Shown here one piece after another: positions 1-8,474 of a DNA stretch of 64,000 bases. A model generated the notes under the pieces. That model saw only the letters and a program-made list of their open reading frames with translations. It ran no database searches and was not told the DNA's origin. This DNA comes from F1-120-MAGs118 sp013360535 (GTDB lineage: Bacteria > Planctomycetota > UBA1135 > GCA-002686595): NCBI GenBank assembly GCA_026647215.1, contig JAPKHC010000009.1:124001-188000 (forward strand), in the 5' to 3' direction. Position numbers and translations under genes: made by a program. Position 1 is the first letter of the stretch. Every line of letters begins with the position of its first letter.

Positions 1-129
1 CGGCGGAGCCTCGACCACGATCGGTGAGGGCGGCGGAGCGGGCTCGGGCGGCGCAGGTTCCGCGGGCTTGGGCGTCGCGCAAGCGCCGAGGGCGAGCAGC
101 AGGACGAAGGATCGAGGAGCGGAGCGCAT
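1..129 (-). CDS. N-terminal part of a secreted lipoprotein (cut by window edge)
   Basis: The reverse strand opens with an ATG at 127-129 and stays open to the window edge (43 codons). The translation begins with a short basic segment, a hydrophobic core and a lipobox LGAC with the modifiable cysteine at residue 17. A Pro/Ala/Glu-rich stretch follows, of the kind that tethers a periplasmic domain to a membrane. It is therefore an exported lipoprotein; the functional domain lies outside the window and no function can be given. It is divergent from the ComM gene, so the short gap between them should carry both promoters. Confidence 0.6.
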   Translation of the reverse strand, partial: MRSAPRSFVLLLALGACATPKPAEPAPPEPAPPPSPIVVEAPP

Positions 130-141
130 CGGACGGGGCAG

Positions 142-1764
142 ATGCTAGAGAACGACGCGCCGCGTTTCTTGGCACGCGCGCGAGACACGGATTTTTCCGG
201 GATCAAGTGCTACCGCGGAGGGTGCCCGAGCGTCGTTGCGCTGGTGCGAACCGTTCGAGTGCTCGGAGCCTGTCTCGCCGGTGCGTCGGCGGAGCTCGTC
301 ACCGTCGAAGCACGGTACGAGCCCGATCCGGAGTCGGGGCGCGTCGATGTCGTACTGACGGGCCTGCCCGATCCGGTGATCCGCGAGAGCAAGGGCCGGC
401 TCGTGTGCGCGCTCGAGGCCAACGGGCTCAAGCTCGGCGGCGGGCGCCTGTACCTGAACCTCGTGCCGGCGGCGCGGCGCAAGTCGGGCGAGATCCTCGA
501 CCTGCCGCTGCTCGTCGGCGCGGCGGCGGCCTCGGGCTTCCTCAAGGCGCGTGCGCTCGAGGGCCGCCTGTTCCTCGGCGAGCTGGGCATCGACGGGGCG
601 CTGCACGCGGTGTCGGGCGGGCTCGCGGCGGCGATGGCGGCGCGGCAGGCCGGCGTGACGCAGGTGTTCGCGCCGCGCGCGACGGCCCTCGAAGCCGCGT
701 GGCTGCCGGGGATCGAGGCTTACGGTGCGACGCAGCTCGAGGACGTGCTCCGGCACCTCGTCAGCGGCGACCACCTCGCGCCGCTCGAACCGGGCGAGCC
801 CCTGATCGAGATCGAACCCGGCTTCAGTCTCGACGACGTGCGCGGGCAAGGCTCGGGCAAGCTCGCGCTCGCCGTCGCCGCTGCCGGAGGGCATGGACTG
901 TTGTTCGTCGGGCCACCGGGCACGGGCAAGAGCATGCTCGCGCGCCGCATCACGACGCTCTTGCCGCCGCCGACACTCGCCGAGCGCCTCGACATCACGC
1001 GTGTGCTGTCCGCGGCCGGGCGCTGGCCCGGTGGGCTCGCGCGCCGCCGGCCCTACCGCGCGCCGCACCACACGGTCAGTTACGCGGGCCTCGTCGGCGG
1101 CGGCTCGCCGCCCGCCCCGGGCGAGATCACGCTCGCACACTGCGGCATCCTGTTCCTCGACGAGCTGCCGGAGTTCCGGCGCGAGGTGCTCGAGGCGCTG
1201 CGCCAGCCGCTCGAGACCGGCCAGATCGTGATCAGCCGCGCCGGCCGCCAGCTCGAGCTGCCCGCACGCCTGCAGCTCGTCGCGGCGATGAACCCCTGCC
1301 CGTGCGGCTACCGCGGGCACCCGCGCGTGCCCTGTCCGTGCTCCGCGCAGCAGATCGCGCGCTACCGCAGCCGCATCTCCGGGCCGCTGCTCGACCGCAT
1401 CGACCTGCGCATCGAGCTCGCGGCGCCCACGCTCGACGAGCTGGGCACGAAGGAAGCCGCCGGCAGCGGAGCGAGCGCGGCCGAGCTCGAGGCCCGAGTG
1501 AAGCGCGCGCTCGAACTGCAGCAGGCGCGGCAGGGCGAGTCGCGCAACACCACCCTCGACGCCGAGGCGCTCGACCGCTGGGCGCCGCTCGACAGCGCCG
1601 CGCGCAACCTGCTCGGCAAGGCCGTGCGCCAGCGTGGGCTGTCCGCGCGCGCGGTGCAGTCGCTGCGCCGGGTCGCGCGCACGGTGGCGGACCTCGACGG
1701 GGTCGAGGTCACCGGACCCGCCCACCTCGCCCAGGCCCTCGCCCTGAGATCGCCCGCCGTATGA
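142..1764 (+). CDS. comM: YifB/ComM family Mg-chelatase-like AAA+ ATPase
   Basis: ComM-type AAA+ helicases promote branch migration of incoming single-stranded DNA during natural transformation. The protein has the N-terminal ChlI-like fold (GLPDPVIRESKGR and LNLVPAARRKSG), Walker A GPPGTGKS near residues 257-264, Walker B ILFLDELPEF near 336-345, the MNPCPCGYRGHP cysteine motif, and a C-terminal Mg-chelatase domain rich in RGLSARAVQSLRRVARTVADL-type helix. The first ATG is at 142. Homologues normally begin only a few residues before the 'VRVLGACLAG' segment, so the GTG at 244 may be the true start, which would also leave room for a divergent promoter. The pilus genes elsewhere in the window make a competence role plausible. 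Confidence 0.93.
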   Translation: MLENDAPRFLARARDTDFSGIKCYRGGCPSVVALVRTVRVLGACLAGASAELVTVEARYEPDPESGRVDVVLTGLPDPVIRESKGRLVCALEANGLKLGGGRLYLNLVPAARRKSGEILDLPLLVGAAAASGFLKARALEGRLFLGELGIDGALHAVSGGLAAAMAARQAGVTQVFAPRATALEAAWLPGIEAYGATQLEDVLRHLVSGDHLAPLEPGEPLIEIEPGFSLDDVRGQGSGKLALAVAAAGGHGLLFVGPPGTGKSMLARRITTLLPPPTLAERLDITRVLSAAGRWPGGLARRRPYRAPHHTVSYAGLVGGGSPPAPGEITLAHCGILFLDELPEFRREVLEALRQPLETGQIVISRAGRQLELPARLQLVAAMNPCPCGYRGHPRVPCPCSAQQIARYRSRISGPLLDRIDLRIELAAPTLDELGTKEAAGSGASAAELEARVKRALELQQARQGESRNTTLDAEALDRWAPLDSAARNLLGKAVRQRGLSARAVQSLRRVARTVADLDGVEVTGPAHLAQALALRSPAV

Positions 1765-1793
1765 GGACGTTCAGAAGCAAGCGGCGGGCACGC

Positions 1794-3065
1794 TCACTCG
1801 TGGCGCAGCGCCTCGACGGGGTCCATGGTCGCCGCGCGCCAGGCCGGGTAGATCCCGAACAGCACGCCGACGCCCGACGAGATCACGAAGGCGAGCAGCG
1901 GCGCCGTGGGCGTGATGATCGTGCGCATCTCGGCATAGTGCTCGACCACCAGCGGCGTCGCGAGGCCGAGCGCCACGCCGAGCAGGCCGCCGCCGACCGA
2001 CAGCACGACGCACTCGACGAGGAACTGCGACACGATGTGGCGGCGCTTGGCGCCGAGCGCGCGGCGGATGCCGATCTCGCGCGTGCGCTCCGTGACGGTC
2101 GCGAGCATCACGTTCATGATGCCGATGCCGCCGACCAGCAGGCTGATCGAGGCGATCGAGCCGAGCACGATGTTGAAGATGCGCTTGGTCTCCTCGGCGC
2201 GCATCAGGAGCTCGAGCGGCACCACGATCTCGTAGTCACCCTGCTTGTGGTTGCGCGAGAGCATCTCGCGGCAGGCGTTGGCGACCATCTCGACGTTGAT
2301 CGGGTCCTCGACCTCGACCACGATCTCGTGCAGCTCGACCTCTTCCATCTCGCGCGAGCCGGCGCGCAGCTTGACCTGCATGCTGCCGTACCACTTGCGC
2401 CCGGTCTCGAGCGGGATGAAGACCTCGGCCGTGCTCTTCCCCGCGCCAGCGCTGTCGGCCTGCTGGCGCACGCGGTCGAGCGTGACCCCGACGCAGGTGT
2501 AGTAGTCGGCACCGATCTTGACCTGCTCGCCGAGGGGCGACGTCACGGGGAAAAGCTTGCGCGCCGCGTCGTAGCTCAGCACGCACACGTTCGCCACGCC
2601 GTGCTCGTCCTGATCGGTCAGGAAGCGCCCTTCGCTCACCACGCGCCCGGTCACCTCGCGGTACACCGGCAAGGTCGCCATCACGCGCGGGTTGAGCATG
2701 CGATCGGAGAAGCGCACCTCCTCGTAGATCTCGCGCACGGGCACGACGCGCGCGACGCCGGGGAACGTGTCCGCGATGCGGCCGAGGTCGTCCTCGGTCA
2801 GGCCGTAGCTCAGCACCCGCACGGACTGGCTCGCGCCGGTCGCGAAGTCCTCGCGCGGCTTGACGCTGCGCAAGATGACGTTGTTGCTGCCCAGCTGGCG
2901 GATCTGCTCCTGCGCTTCCTCGCTCGCGCCTTCGCCGATGGCGAGCATCGCGATGACCGAGCTCGTGCCGAACAGCACGCCCAGCGTGGTCAGGAGGCTG
3001 CGCAACTTGTGCAGCAGGAGGCTCGAGATGCCGAGCTTGACGGTCCGTGCGAACGTGCCCTTCAC
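1794..3065 (-). CDS. MacB-like ABC transporter permease (FtsX domain)
   Basis: Membrane subunit of a type VII ABC (MacB-type) mechanotransmission exporter. The 423-residue protein has one N-terminal membrane segment (about residues 22-42, LTTLGVLFGTSSVIAMLAIG), a periplasmic MacB_PCD domain of roughly 240 residues, and three C-terminal membrane segments with the FtsX signature TRTREIGIRRALGAKRRHI between the first two. It ends PAWRAATMDPVEALRHE, the usual end of the family. The start codon overlaps the stop of the ATPase gene (ATGA), and it is last in the four-gene tolC-adaptor-ATPase-permease operon. In E. coli MacB the ATPase and permease are one chain; here they are split, as in LolCDE-like and many other bacterial systems. 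The substrate is unknown. Confidence 0.93.
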   Translation of the reverse strand: MKGTFARTVKLGISSLLLHKLRSLLTTLGVLFGTSSVIAMLAIGEGASEEAQEQIRQLGSNNVILRSVKPREDFATGASQSVRVLSYGLTEDDLGRIADTFPGVARVVPVREIYEEVRFSDRMLNPRVMATLPVYREVTGRVVSEGRFLTDQDEHGVANVCVLSYDAARKLFPVTSPLGEQVKIGADYYTCVGVTLDRVRQQADSAGAGKSTAEVFIPLETGRKWYGSMQVKLRAGSREMEEVELHEIVVEVEDPINVEMVANACREMLSRNHKQGDYEIVVPLELLMRAEETKRIFNIVLGSIASISLLVGGIGIMNVMLATVTERTREIGIRRALGAKRRHIVSQFLVECVVLSVGGGLLGVALGLATPLVVEHYAEMRTIITPTAPLLAFVISSGVGVLFGIYPAWRAATMDPVEALRHE

Positions 3066-3787
3066 GCGTGCGCTCCCGCGGCGGAGTTCTGGCCGCGCCG
3101 CACCGACTCGATCTTGCCGTCCTTGAGGCGCAGCACGTGCTGCGCGCGCTCGCCGACATCGGGCTCGTGCGTGACGAGCACGATCGTGCGGCCCTCGGCG
3201 TGCAGCTCGTCGAACAAGGCCAGGATCTCGAGCGCGGTCGCGCTGTCGAGGTTGCCGGTCGCTTCGTCGGCGAGAATCAACGCAGGGTGGTTCACCAGCG
3301 CGCGCGCGATCGCGACACGCTGCTGCTGGCCGCCGGAGAGCTCGGTCGGCTTGTGGTCGAGGCGCCGCGAGAGGCCGACCCGCTCGGCGAGCTTGCGCGC
3401 GCGCTCCTCGCCGTCCGCGGGAGGGTCGTCCTGATAGAACAGCGGCACCATGATGTTCTCCAGCACGTTGAGCTGCGGGATCAGGTTGTAGCTCTGGAAC
3501 ACGAAGCCGAGCTTGCGGCCGCGCACCTCGGAGAGCTGGTCGTCATCGAGCGACTTGGTCGAGATGCCGTCGATCAGGTAGTCGCCCTGGCTCGGCCGGT
3601 CGATGCAACCGAGCACGTTGAGCAAGGTCGACTTGCCCGAGCCCGAGGAGCCCATCACGGCCCAGTACTCGCCGCGGCCGAACGTGAACGAAAAATCGTC
3701 GAGCGCCCGCACGAGGTTCGTCCCCATGCGGTACTCGCGCACGACGCCGACGAGCTCGGCGACCGGCTTGGTGTTGGAGTCGACCAC
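3062..3787 (-). CDS. MacB/LolD-like ABC transporter ATP-binding protein
   Basis: Energises the neighbouring FtsX-type permease. The 241-residue protein carries Walker A GSSGSGKS (46-53), a Q-loop (VFQSYNLIPQLNV), the ABC signature LSGGQQQR near 150-157, Walker B ALILADEATGNLD and the H-loop VTHEP. This is the complete motif set of the MacB/LolD/FtsE subgroup. The start is a GTG at 3785-3787, 15 bp after the stop of the adaptor gene. The 3' end overlaps the permease start by four bases, so the two are probably translated in a coupled way. Confidence 0.95.
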   Translation of the reverse strand: MVDSNTKPVAELVGVVREYRMGTNLVRALDDFSFTFGRGEYWAVMGSSGSGKSTLLNVLGCIDRPSQGDYLIDGISTKSLDDDQLSEVRGRKLGFVFQSYNLIPQLNVLENIMVPLFYQDDPPADGEERARKLAERVGLSRRLDHKPTELSGGQQQRVAIARALVNHPALILADEATGNLDSATALEILALFDELHAEGRTIVLVTHEPDVGERAQHVLRLKDGKIESVRRGQNSAAGAHA

Positions 3788-3802
3788 GGATTGCGCCTGC
3801 GC

Positions 3803-5743
3803 CTACTTGCCGCCGCCCGAGCCCGAGCCGGATCCCGCCGTGCCGTCACCGGCGGGCGCGCCCCCCGAACCACCGCGCCCGAAGCGCTCGCGCAGCTTCT
3901 CGCGCTCTTCCGGCGTCATCGCTTCCATGCGCTTGCGGAACTCCTCGGCCTGCGCGGGATCCATGTTGCCGCGGCTGCCGCGGCCGCTGCCGCCACCTTC
4001 GCCGCCAGCGCCCTCGCCCGACCGCCGACCGTTGCCTTCACCCGCCGGTGCGCCAGCGCCAGCCGCCGCTCCGGCGTTCGCCGCGCCAGCACCGGGCCCA
4101 GCGGCACCTGCCGCGCCAGCACCGGGTCCGCCAGATCCGGGCCCACCGGCACCGGGGGCCGCGCCGCCAGCACCCGGAGCCGTCGGCGCCGGGAAAGCCG
4201 AGGCATCGCTCGCGCCTGCGGGCACCGCGACAGGCGAGAAGCTCGCCGGCGCCGCGAGCAGCACGGTCTCGCCTTCGCTCACGCCCTCGAGGATCTGCAC
4301 CCACTTGTCGTTGAAACGCCCGGTCTTGACCTTGCGTTCCTCGGGCTTGCCGGCCTTCGGCACGAAGCACAGCTGGTCGCCGCCGGAGCGGAAGATCGCC
4401 TGCACGGGCACGTACAGCGTCTCGGGGATGTCCTCGACGAGCACCTCGACCGCGCAGCTCATGCCCGGACGCATCTCCGGGTTGCTGTCGAGGATCTGCA
4501 CCTCGGTGCGGTACAGGCGCGTGTTGGGGTTGGAGAACCAGGAGTTCTGGTCGGGCAGCACCGCGACGAAGGAGACGCGGCCGCGCAACTCGCGGGCGCC
4601 GAGGGCATCGACCTTGACGAGACAGCCCTGGCCGACCGTCACCTGCTTGAGCACCGACTCGTGCAGCGAGACCTGCGCCACCATGCCGGCGGCGTTGGGG
4701 ATCGTGATGATCTCCTGGCGCTCGCGCACGCTCGTGCCTTCCTGGATGGGCTGGCTCTGGCCCATGCGGTTCTGCTCGAGCTGCGCGTACACGACCATGC
4801 CCGGCTTGGGCGCGCGGATCTTGGCCTTGGAGATCTGCGTGACGAGCTTGTCGAGCTTCTCCTGCTCGAGCTTCAGCTGCGCCTCGCGCGTGCGCATGTC
4901 GGCCTCGTAGTCGACGATCTTCGCCGCCGCCTGCAGCTTGACGCGCTCGAGCTCGCGGTGCGCCTCCTCGAGGCCGCCCTGCAGCTTGATGCGGTCGCGC
5001 TCGAGCTGGTAGCTCTTGAGCAACCCCAGCTCGCGCTTCGCCGACTCGCGCTGGATGCCCGCGCGGCGCACCGCGAGGTCGTCCGCGTCGAGGTCGGTCT
5101 TGGTGAGGAAGCCCTTCTCGTAGAGCTGGCGCGACCAGTTGAGCTTGGTCTCCGCCTGCGAGTACTGCTCCTCGGCGAGCGTGATCTGTTCCTGCGCCTT
5201 GGCGAGCTGGTTGGTGGCCTCACCCTGATCGGCGACGAACTTCTCGAGGTCCTTCTCGGCGAACAGCAGGTTCTGCTCGGCCTTCTTGATGTCGCTGTCG
5301 TTCTGGCTCTTCTGGATCTCGTAGTTCTTCTGCGCCTTGACGTAGGCCGCGTCGGCGTTGCGCACGCTGATCTCCTGCGCCAGCCGCTTGTCGACCTGCT
5401 GCGAGGTGTCGAGCTCGACCAGCAGGTCGCCCTCCTTGACCACCGTGCCTTCGGGGATGATCCACAGGATCGTCGAGTTGCCCTCGATCTCGTTCTTGAT
5501 GCTGACGGCGTCGGCGGCGCGCAGGTTGCCCCGCTCGATCACGCTGATGCGCAAGGGCCCGCGCTGCACCGTCGCGCCCTCGACCTTCGTCTGCTGCTCC
5601 TTCTCGAACCAGCCGGCCTTGTCGCCGAGGAACCACAGTCCCCCACCGATCGCGGCCACGGTGAGCACGAGCGGGAGGGCCTTCATGCCGGCGTTGCGCG
5701 GCAGGCTCGCGGGATTGCGGCGCATGGATCGGAACTGGCTCAT
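3803..5743 (-). CDS. HlyD/MacA-like periplasmic adaptor with low-complexity tail
   Basis: Membrane-fusion protein linking the MacB-like pump to the TolC-like channel. Residues about 20-40 form the inner-membrane anchor. A lipoyl half-motif follows, then a very long alpha-hairpin (about residues 125-320, dense in K/E/Q heptads), the second lipoyl half, a beta-barrel and a membrane-proximal domain ending in GETVLLAAPASFSP. The last ~130 residues are unusual: a Gly/Ala/Pro-rich stretch, then a basic/acidic helix 'MTPEEREKLRERFGRG' and a Gly/Ser end. Family members normally stop before this tail. The gene overlaps the TolC gene by four bases (ATGA). MacA-type adaptor is the best description; the cargo is unknown. 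Confidence 0.9.
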   Translation of the reverse strand: MSQFRSMRRNPASLPRNAGMKALPLVLTVAAIGGGLWFLGDKAGWFEKEQQTKVEGATVQRGPLRISVIERGNLRAADAVSIKNEIEGNSTILWIIPEGTVVKEGDLLVELDTSQQVDKRLAQEISVRNADAAYVKAQKNYEIQKSQNDSDIKKAEQNLLFAEKDLEKFVADQGEATNQLAKAQEQITLAEEQYSQAETKLNWSRQLYEKGFLTKTDLDADDLAVRRAGIQRESAKRELGLLKSYQLERDRIKLQGGLEEAHRELERVKLQAAAKIVDYEADMRTREAQLKLEQEKLDKLVTQISKAKIRAPKPGMVVYAQLEQNRMGQSQPIQEGTSVRERQEIITIPNAAGMVAQVSLHESVLKQVTVGQGCLVKVDALGARELRGRVSFVAVLPDQNSWFSNPNTRLYRTEVQILDSNPEMRPGMSCAVEVLVEDIPETLYVPVQAIFRSGGDQLCFVPKAGKPEERKVKTGRFNDKWVQILEGVSEGETVLLAAPASFSPVAVPAGASDASAFPAPTAPGAGGAAPGAGGPGSGGPGAGAAGAAGPGAGAANAGAAAGAGAPAGEGNGRRSGEGAGGEGGGSGRGSRGNMDPAQAEEFRKRMEAMTPEEREKLRERFGRGGSGGAPAGDGTAGSGSGSGGGK

Positions 5744-7500
5744 CGGAGGTCCTTCTGCTGGTCCGGCTGGGGATCGCTGGGCTGGTCCTGCCCGCCGTCA
5801 CCCTGGCCCTGTTCGGTGTCTTCGCCTTCGGGCGCGGTCTCTTCCGTCGGGCGCGCCTGCATCGGCATGCCGAGCGCGATCACGGCCGCGTCGAGCTCCT
5901 CGCGCGCGAACCCGATGCCCTCGGGCCGCACTCGCAGGAGCTCCATGTCGCGCCACAGCGCGAGCTGCGACAGGAAGTAGTCGACGCGCGCCGTCGTGAG
6001 CGCGTTGCGCGCGTCGACGAGGGCCTGCTGGGCTTCGAGGATGTCACGCGTGGTCGCGCGACCGGCCTCGAGGCTCAGGGTCGCGCTCTCGACACGCCGC
6101 TCGGCGAGCAACACGGCGTTGTTCTGGATGTCGACCGTCTTGCGACGCGTGCGCGCCTGGCGCAGGCTGGCGCGCAAGTCGCCGGTGATCTGGTCGGCGA
6201 GCTGCTCGGCCGAGCGGCGTGCGCGCTCGACCGTGATCAGCGCCTCGCGGTAGGCGTTGCGCTCCGCGATCAGCTGGATCGGCAGCGTCAGGTCCGCACG
6301 CAGCGTCCAGTCGAGGTCACGCTTGGAGAACTCGAACGGCTCGCCGTCCTCGGACACGATCGAGCTCGAGGCCGTGACGTTGAGCCGCGCGCGCAGGTTG
6401 TCGGCCGCGATGTTGAGGCGGCGCTCGGAGTCGGTGAGCTGATCGAGCACCGTCTGGTAGTCGAGGCGCAACGCGAGGCCGACGGCGACCGCGACGGTCT
6501 CGTCGACGAGCAGCGTGTCGTCGATCGCGAGCTCGTACAGCTCGCTCGCGACCGGCTCCAGTTCGGCCTCGATCGGCAGGCCGAGCTCGAACTTGAGGTC
6601 GTCCAGGGCCGTGCCGTAGCGCTCGACGGCCGAAATCAGGCGCGATTCGCTGGCGAGCTCGTTCTGGCGCGCCTGGTCGGTCTGGATGTCCGATTGGCGA
6701 CCGGCCTCGGCGAGCGCCTCGTTGCGCTCGCGCAGCACGGTCAGGTTCGCCATGTTGACGCGCTCGTTCTTGACCTGGTCGCCGGTGCGCAGGAGCTGGA
6801 TGTAGCGCGAGAACGTGTCGACCGCGAACGTGCGCCGGAAGCGCTCGAACTCGCGCAGCTCGTAGATCACGGTGCGCTCGGACTGCGTCAGGCTCTCGCG
6901 CACGATGCGCGAGCCGAAGCCGCGCAGGAGCGGCTGCGAGACGCTGACGAACGGCGTCCCGACCACCGACCACGAGTCGCCCGTCGAGAGCGAGCGCGCG
7001 AGCGACAGCCCCATGCTCGACACGACCTGCGCGCCGGTGCCGAGCAGGCGCGAGAGCCCCGCCGAGCCCGTCGTGGTCGTCGTGCCCGCACCGTCGACAT
7101 CGCCGTTCAGGATCGACGAGACGCTGCCGTCGCCCTGCCACTGGAATCGGAACTGCTCGAGAGTCAGGTCGAGTGCGGCGAGGTACAGGTCTTCCTTGCG
7201 GCGCTGGTAGTCGCGGCTGTTGTCGGCGGCGATCTGGAGCACGTCGACGATGCGCACCGGCTCGATCGCCTCCCCGCGCAGGAGCCGCCGGCGCAGGCTG
7301 TCCTCGGACGTCTCGATCGTGAAGGAAGCCTCCCCCAGCGCGAGCTGCTCGCGCCGCTCCTCGAGGATCCGGTAGGCGAGCTCGTCCGCCTCGGCGCGGG
7401 CCTCCTCGGGCGTGGAGGCGCAGCCGAGCGTCCCCCCCAGGATCAGGAGGGTGAGCAGGGTACGGCGCGGCGCGCCGCGGATGCGGAATTTGGACGGCAT
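5740..7500 (-). CDS. TolC-family outer-membrane efflux lipoprotein
   Basis: Outer-membrane channel of the tripartite exporter and first gene of the operon. The start was placed at the ATG at 7498-7500 rather than the upstream one at 7602. From there the protein begins with a basic region, a hydrophobic segment (LLTLLILGGTLGC) and a cysteine at about residue 25, a plausible though not ideal lipobox with T at -3. The 586 residues contain the duplicated long helical hairpins of TolC/OEP proteins, including the repeat-end pattern ATTRDILEAQQALVDARNALTTARVDY read in pieces. The C-terminus is Glu/Gln/Asp-rich and probably disordered. The stop overlaps the adaptor start. Confidence 0.9.
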   Translation of the reverse strand: MPSKFRIRGAPRRTLLTLLILGGTLGCASTPEEARAEADELAYRILEERREQLALGEASFTIETSEDSLRRRLLRGEAIEPVRIVDVLQIAADNSRDYQRRKEDLYLAALDLTLEQFRFQWQGDGSVSSILNGDVDGAGTTTTTGSAGLSRLLGTGAQVVSSMGLSLARSLSTGDSWSVVGTPFVSVSQPLLRGFGSRIVRESLTQSERTVIYELREFERFRRTFAVDTFSRYIQLLRTGDQVKNERVNMANLTVLRERNEALAEAGRQSDIQTDQARQNELASESRLISAVERYGTALDDLKFELGLPIEAELEPVASELYELAIDDTLLVDETVAVAVGLALRLDYQTVLDQLTDSERRLNIAADNLRARLNVTASSSIVSEDGEPFEFSKRDLDWTLRADLTLPIQLIAERNAYREALITVERARRSAEQLADQITGDLRASLRQARTRRKTVDIQNNAVLLAERRVESATLSLEAGRATTRDILEAQQALVDARNALTTARVDYFLSQLALWRDMELLRVRPEGIGFAREELDAAVIALGMPMQARPTEETAPEGEDTEQGQGDGGQDQPSDPQPDQQKDLR

Positions 7501-7593
7501 CGTGCTGGGGGCTCTTCGAGGACGGCGCGGCGGCGGATGCGACGCCAGCCGGGCAGGGAGGAACCCATGGTGCGGCGCAAAGTCCCCCGTGTC

Positions 7594-7615
7594 CAAGAGC
7601 AACTGGGTGCTCTTG
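7594..7615 (-). terminator. Possible stem-loop terminator
   Basis: A perfect 8 bp stem CAAGAGCA / TGCTCTTG with a 6 nt loop lies between the end of the secreted-protein gene (stop 7654) and the start of the TolC operon (7500). No strong T-tract follows on either strand, so it may be a weak or factor-assisted terminator. Confidence 0.4.
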
Positions 7616-7653
7616 ACCGGACCTTTTCACTGGGACCGGGGTTGGCGCACGTC

Positions 7654-8412
7654 TCAGCGTTCGAGCGGGTCGACGGATCCCGGCGCGGCGCACCGGCCGA
7701 CCCGCTCCTCGTAGCCCGGGCGAGCGACGCGGCGCCCCACCAGTCCCCCGGCGGCCCACTCGACCTCCCACAACTCGTCCCCGCGGAACACCCAGCGCAC
7801 GGCGCGAGTGCCATCGTCGCGCACGAGCTCGAAACGCCGCTCGAGCACGGCCTCGCCCCGTGAGTCCGGCGTCGGCTCGGCGCCGAAGGCGAGCGTGACC
7901 GTGCCCCGCTCGACCGCCCGCGCCAGCGGATCGAACCAGGCGAACCGCCCTGTCGCCAGCTCGCCCTCGCGAGCCCGCTCGAGCGCGGCGATCGGGAACG
8001 AACCGCCCTCAGGGGCTTCCAGCCGCGTGCGCAGGCTCTCGTGCCGCCCCCACTCGACCACTTCGAAGCCCGCCGGCGTTCCTTCGGCCGTCAGGCTGCG
8101 CCCCGCGCCCGGCCGCCACTCGCGCCAGACGAGCCGCTCCGTGCCGGAACCGGTGCTCTCCACGTGCAGCACGCGCGTGTCGTCGCCGTAGAAGCGCACG
8201 TCCCATTCGCACTGCACGAAGCCGTCCACTTCGGAGCGCCGGAGCACCGCGACGCCCACTTCGTCCGGCGGCGCCGGCCGCAGGCGCGGGTCGCGATCCT
8301 GCGGAGGCAGCTCGAGCACGAAGGTCTCCTCGCGCAACGTGCGCGAGCCCTGTTCGGGGGCCGCGGCGAGCCCCCCGGCCACGAGGGCCAGTCCCAGCAG
8401 TCGGAAGAACAT
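7654..8412 (-). CDS. Secreted protein of unknown function
   Basis: The 252-residue protein starts MFFRLLGLALVAGGLAAA, a clear Sec signal peptide, so it is exported. The mature part is rich in Arg/Glu/Trp and predicted beta-strand (for example FVQCEWDVRFYGDD and ERLVWREWRPGAG), with no catalytic motif I recognise. The pattern of tracing 'VLHVESTGSGTERLVWREW' suggests an outer-membrane or periplasmic beta-structure, but this is only an impression. It sits 62 bp downstream of the DASS transporter gene on the same strand and may be cotranscribed with it and cutA. The reading frame is open far upstream, but only this start gives a signal peptide. Confidence 0.7.
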   Translation of the reverse strand: MFFRLLGLALVAGGLAAAPEQGSRTLREETFVLELPPQDRDPRLRPAPPDEVGVAVLRRSEVDGFVQCEWDVRFYGDDTRVLHVESTGSGTERLVWREWRPGAGRSLTAEGTPAGFEVVEWGRHESLRTRLEAPEGGSFPIAALERAREGELATGRFAWFDPLARAVERGTVTLAFGAEPTPDSRGEAVLERRFELVRDDGTRAVRWVFRGDELWEVEWAAGGLVGRRVARPGYEERVGRCAAPGSVDPLER

Positions 8413-8474
8413 GCGTCGTCGCCCGAGATCGGCCCGGAGGCGCGCCGGCTTGAGCGCCGGGCCCGTCCCCGGCC

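Noticed and set aside
24..3434. 1,136-residue open frame on the plus strand overlapping comM and the ABC permease
   Set aside because: The translation is a low-complexity Arg/Ala/His mixture with no domain. The other frames encode clear ComM and FtsX proteins. Typical shadow frame of GC-rich DNA.
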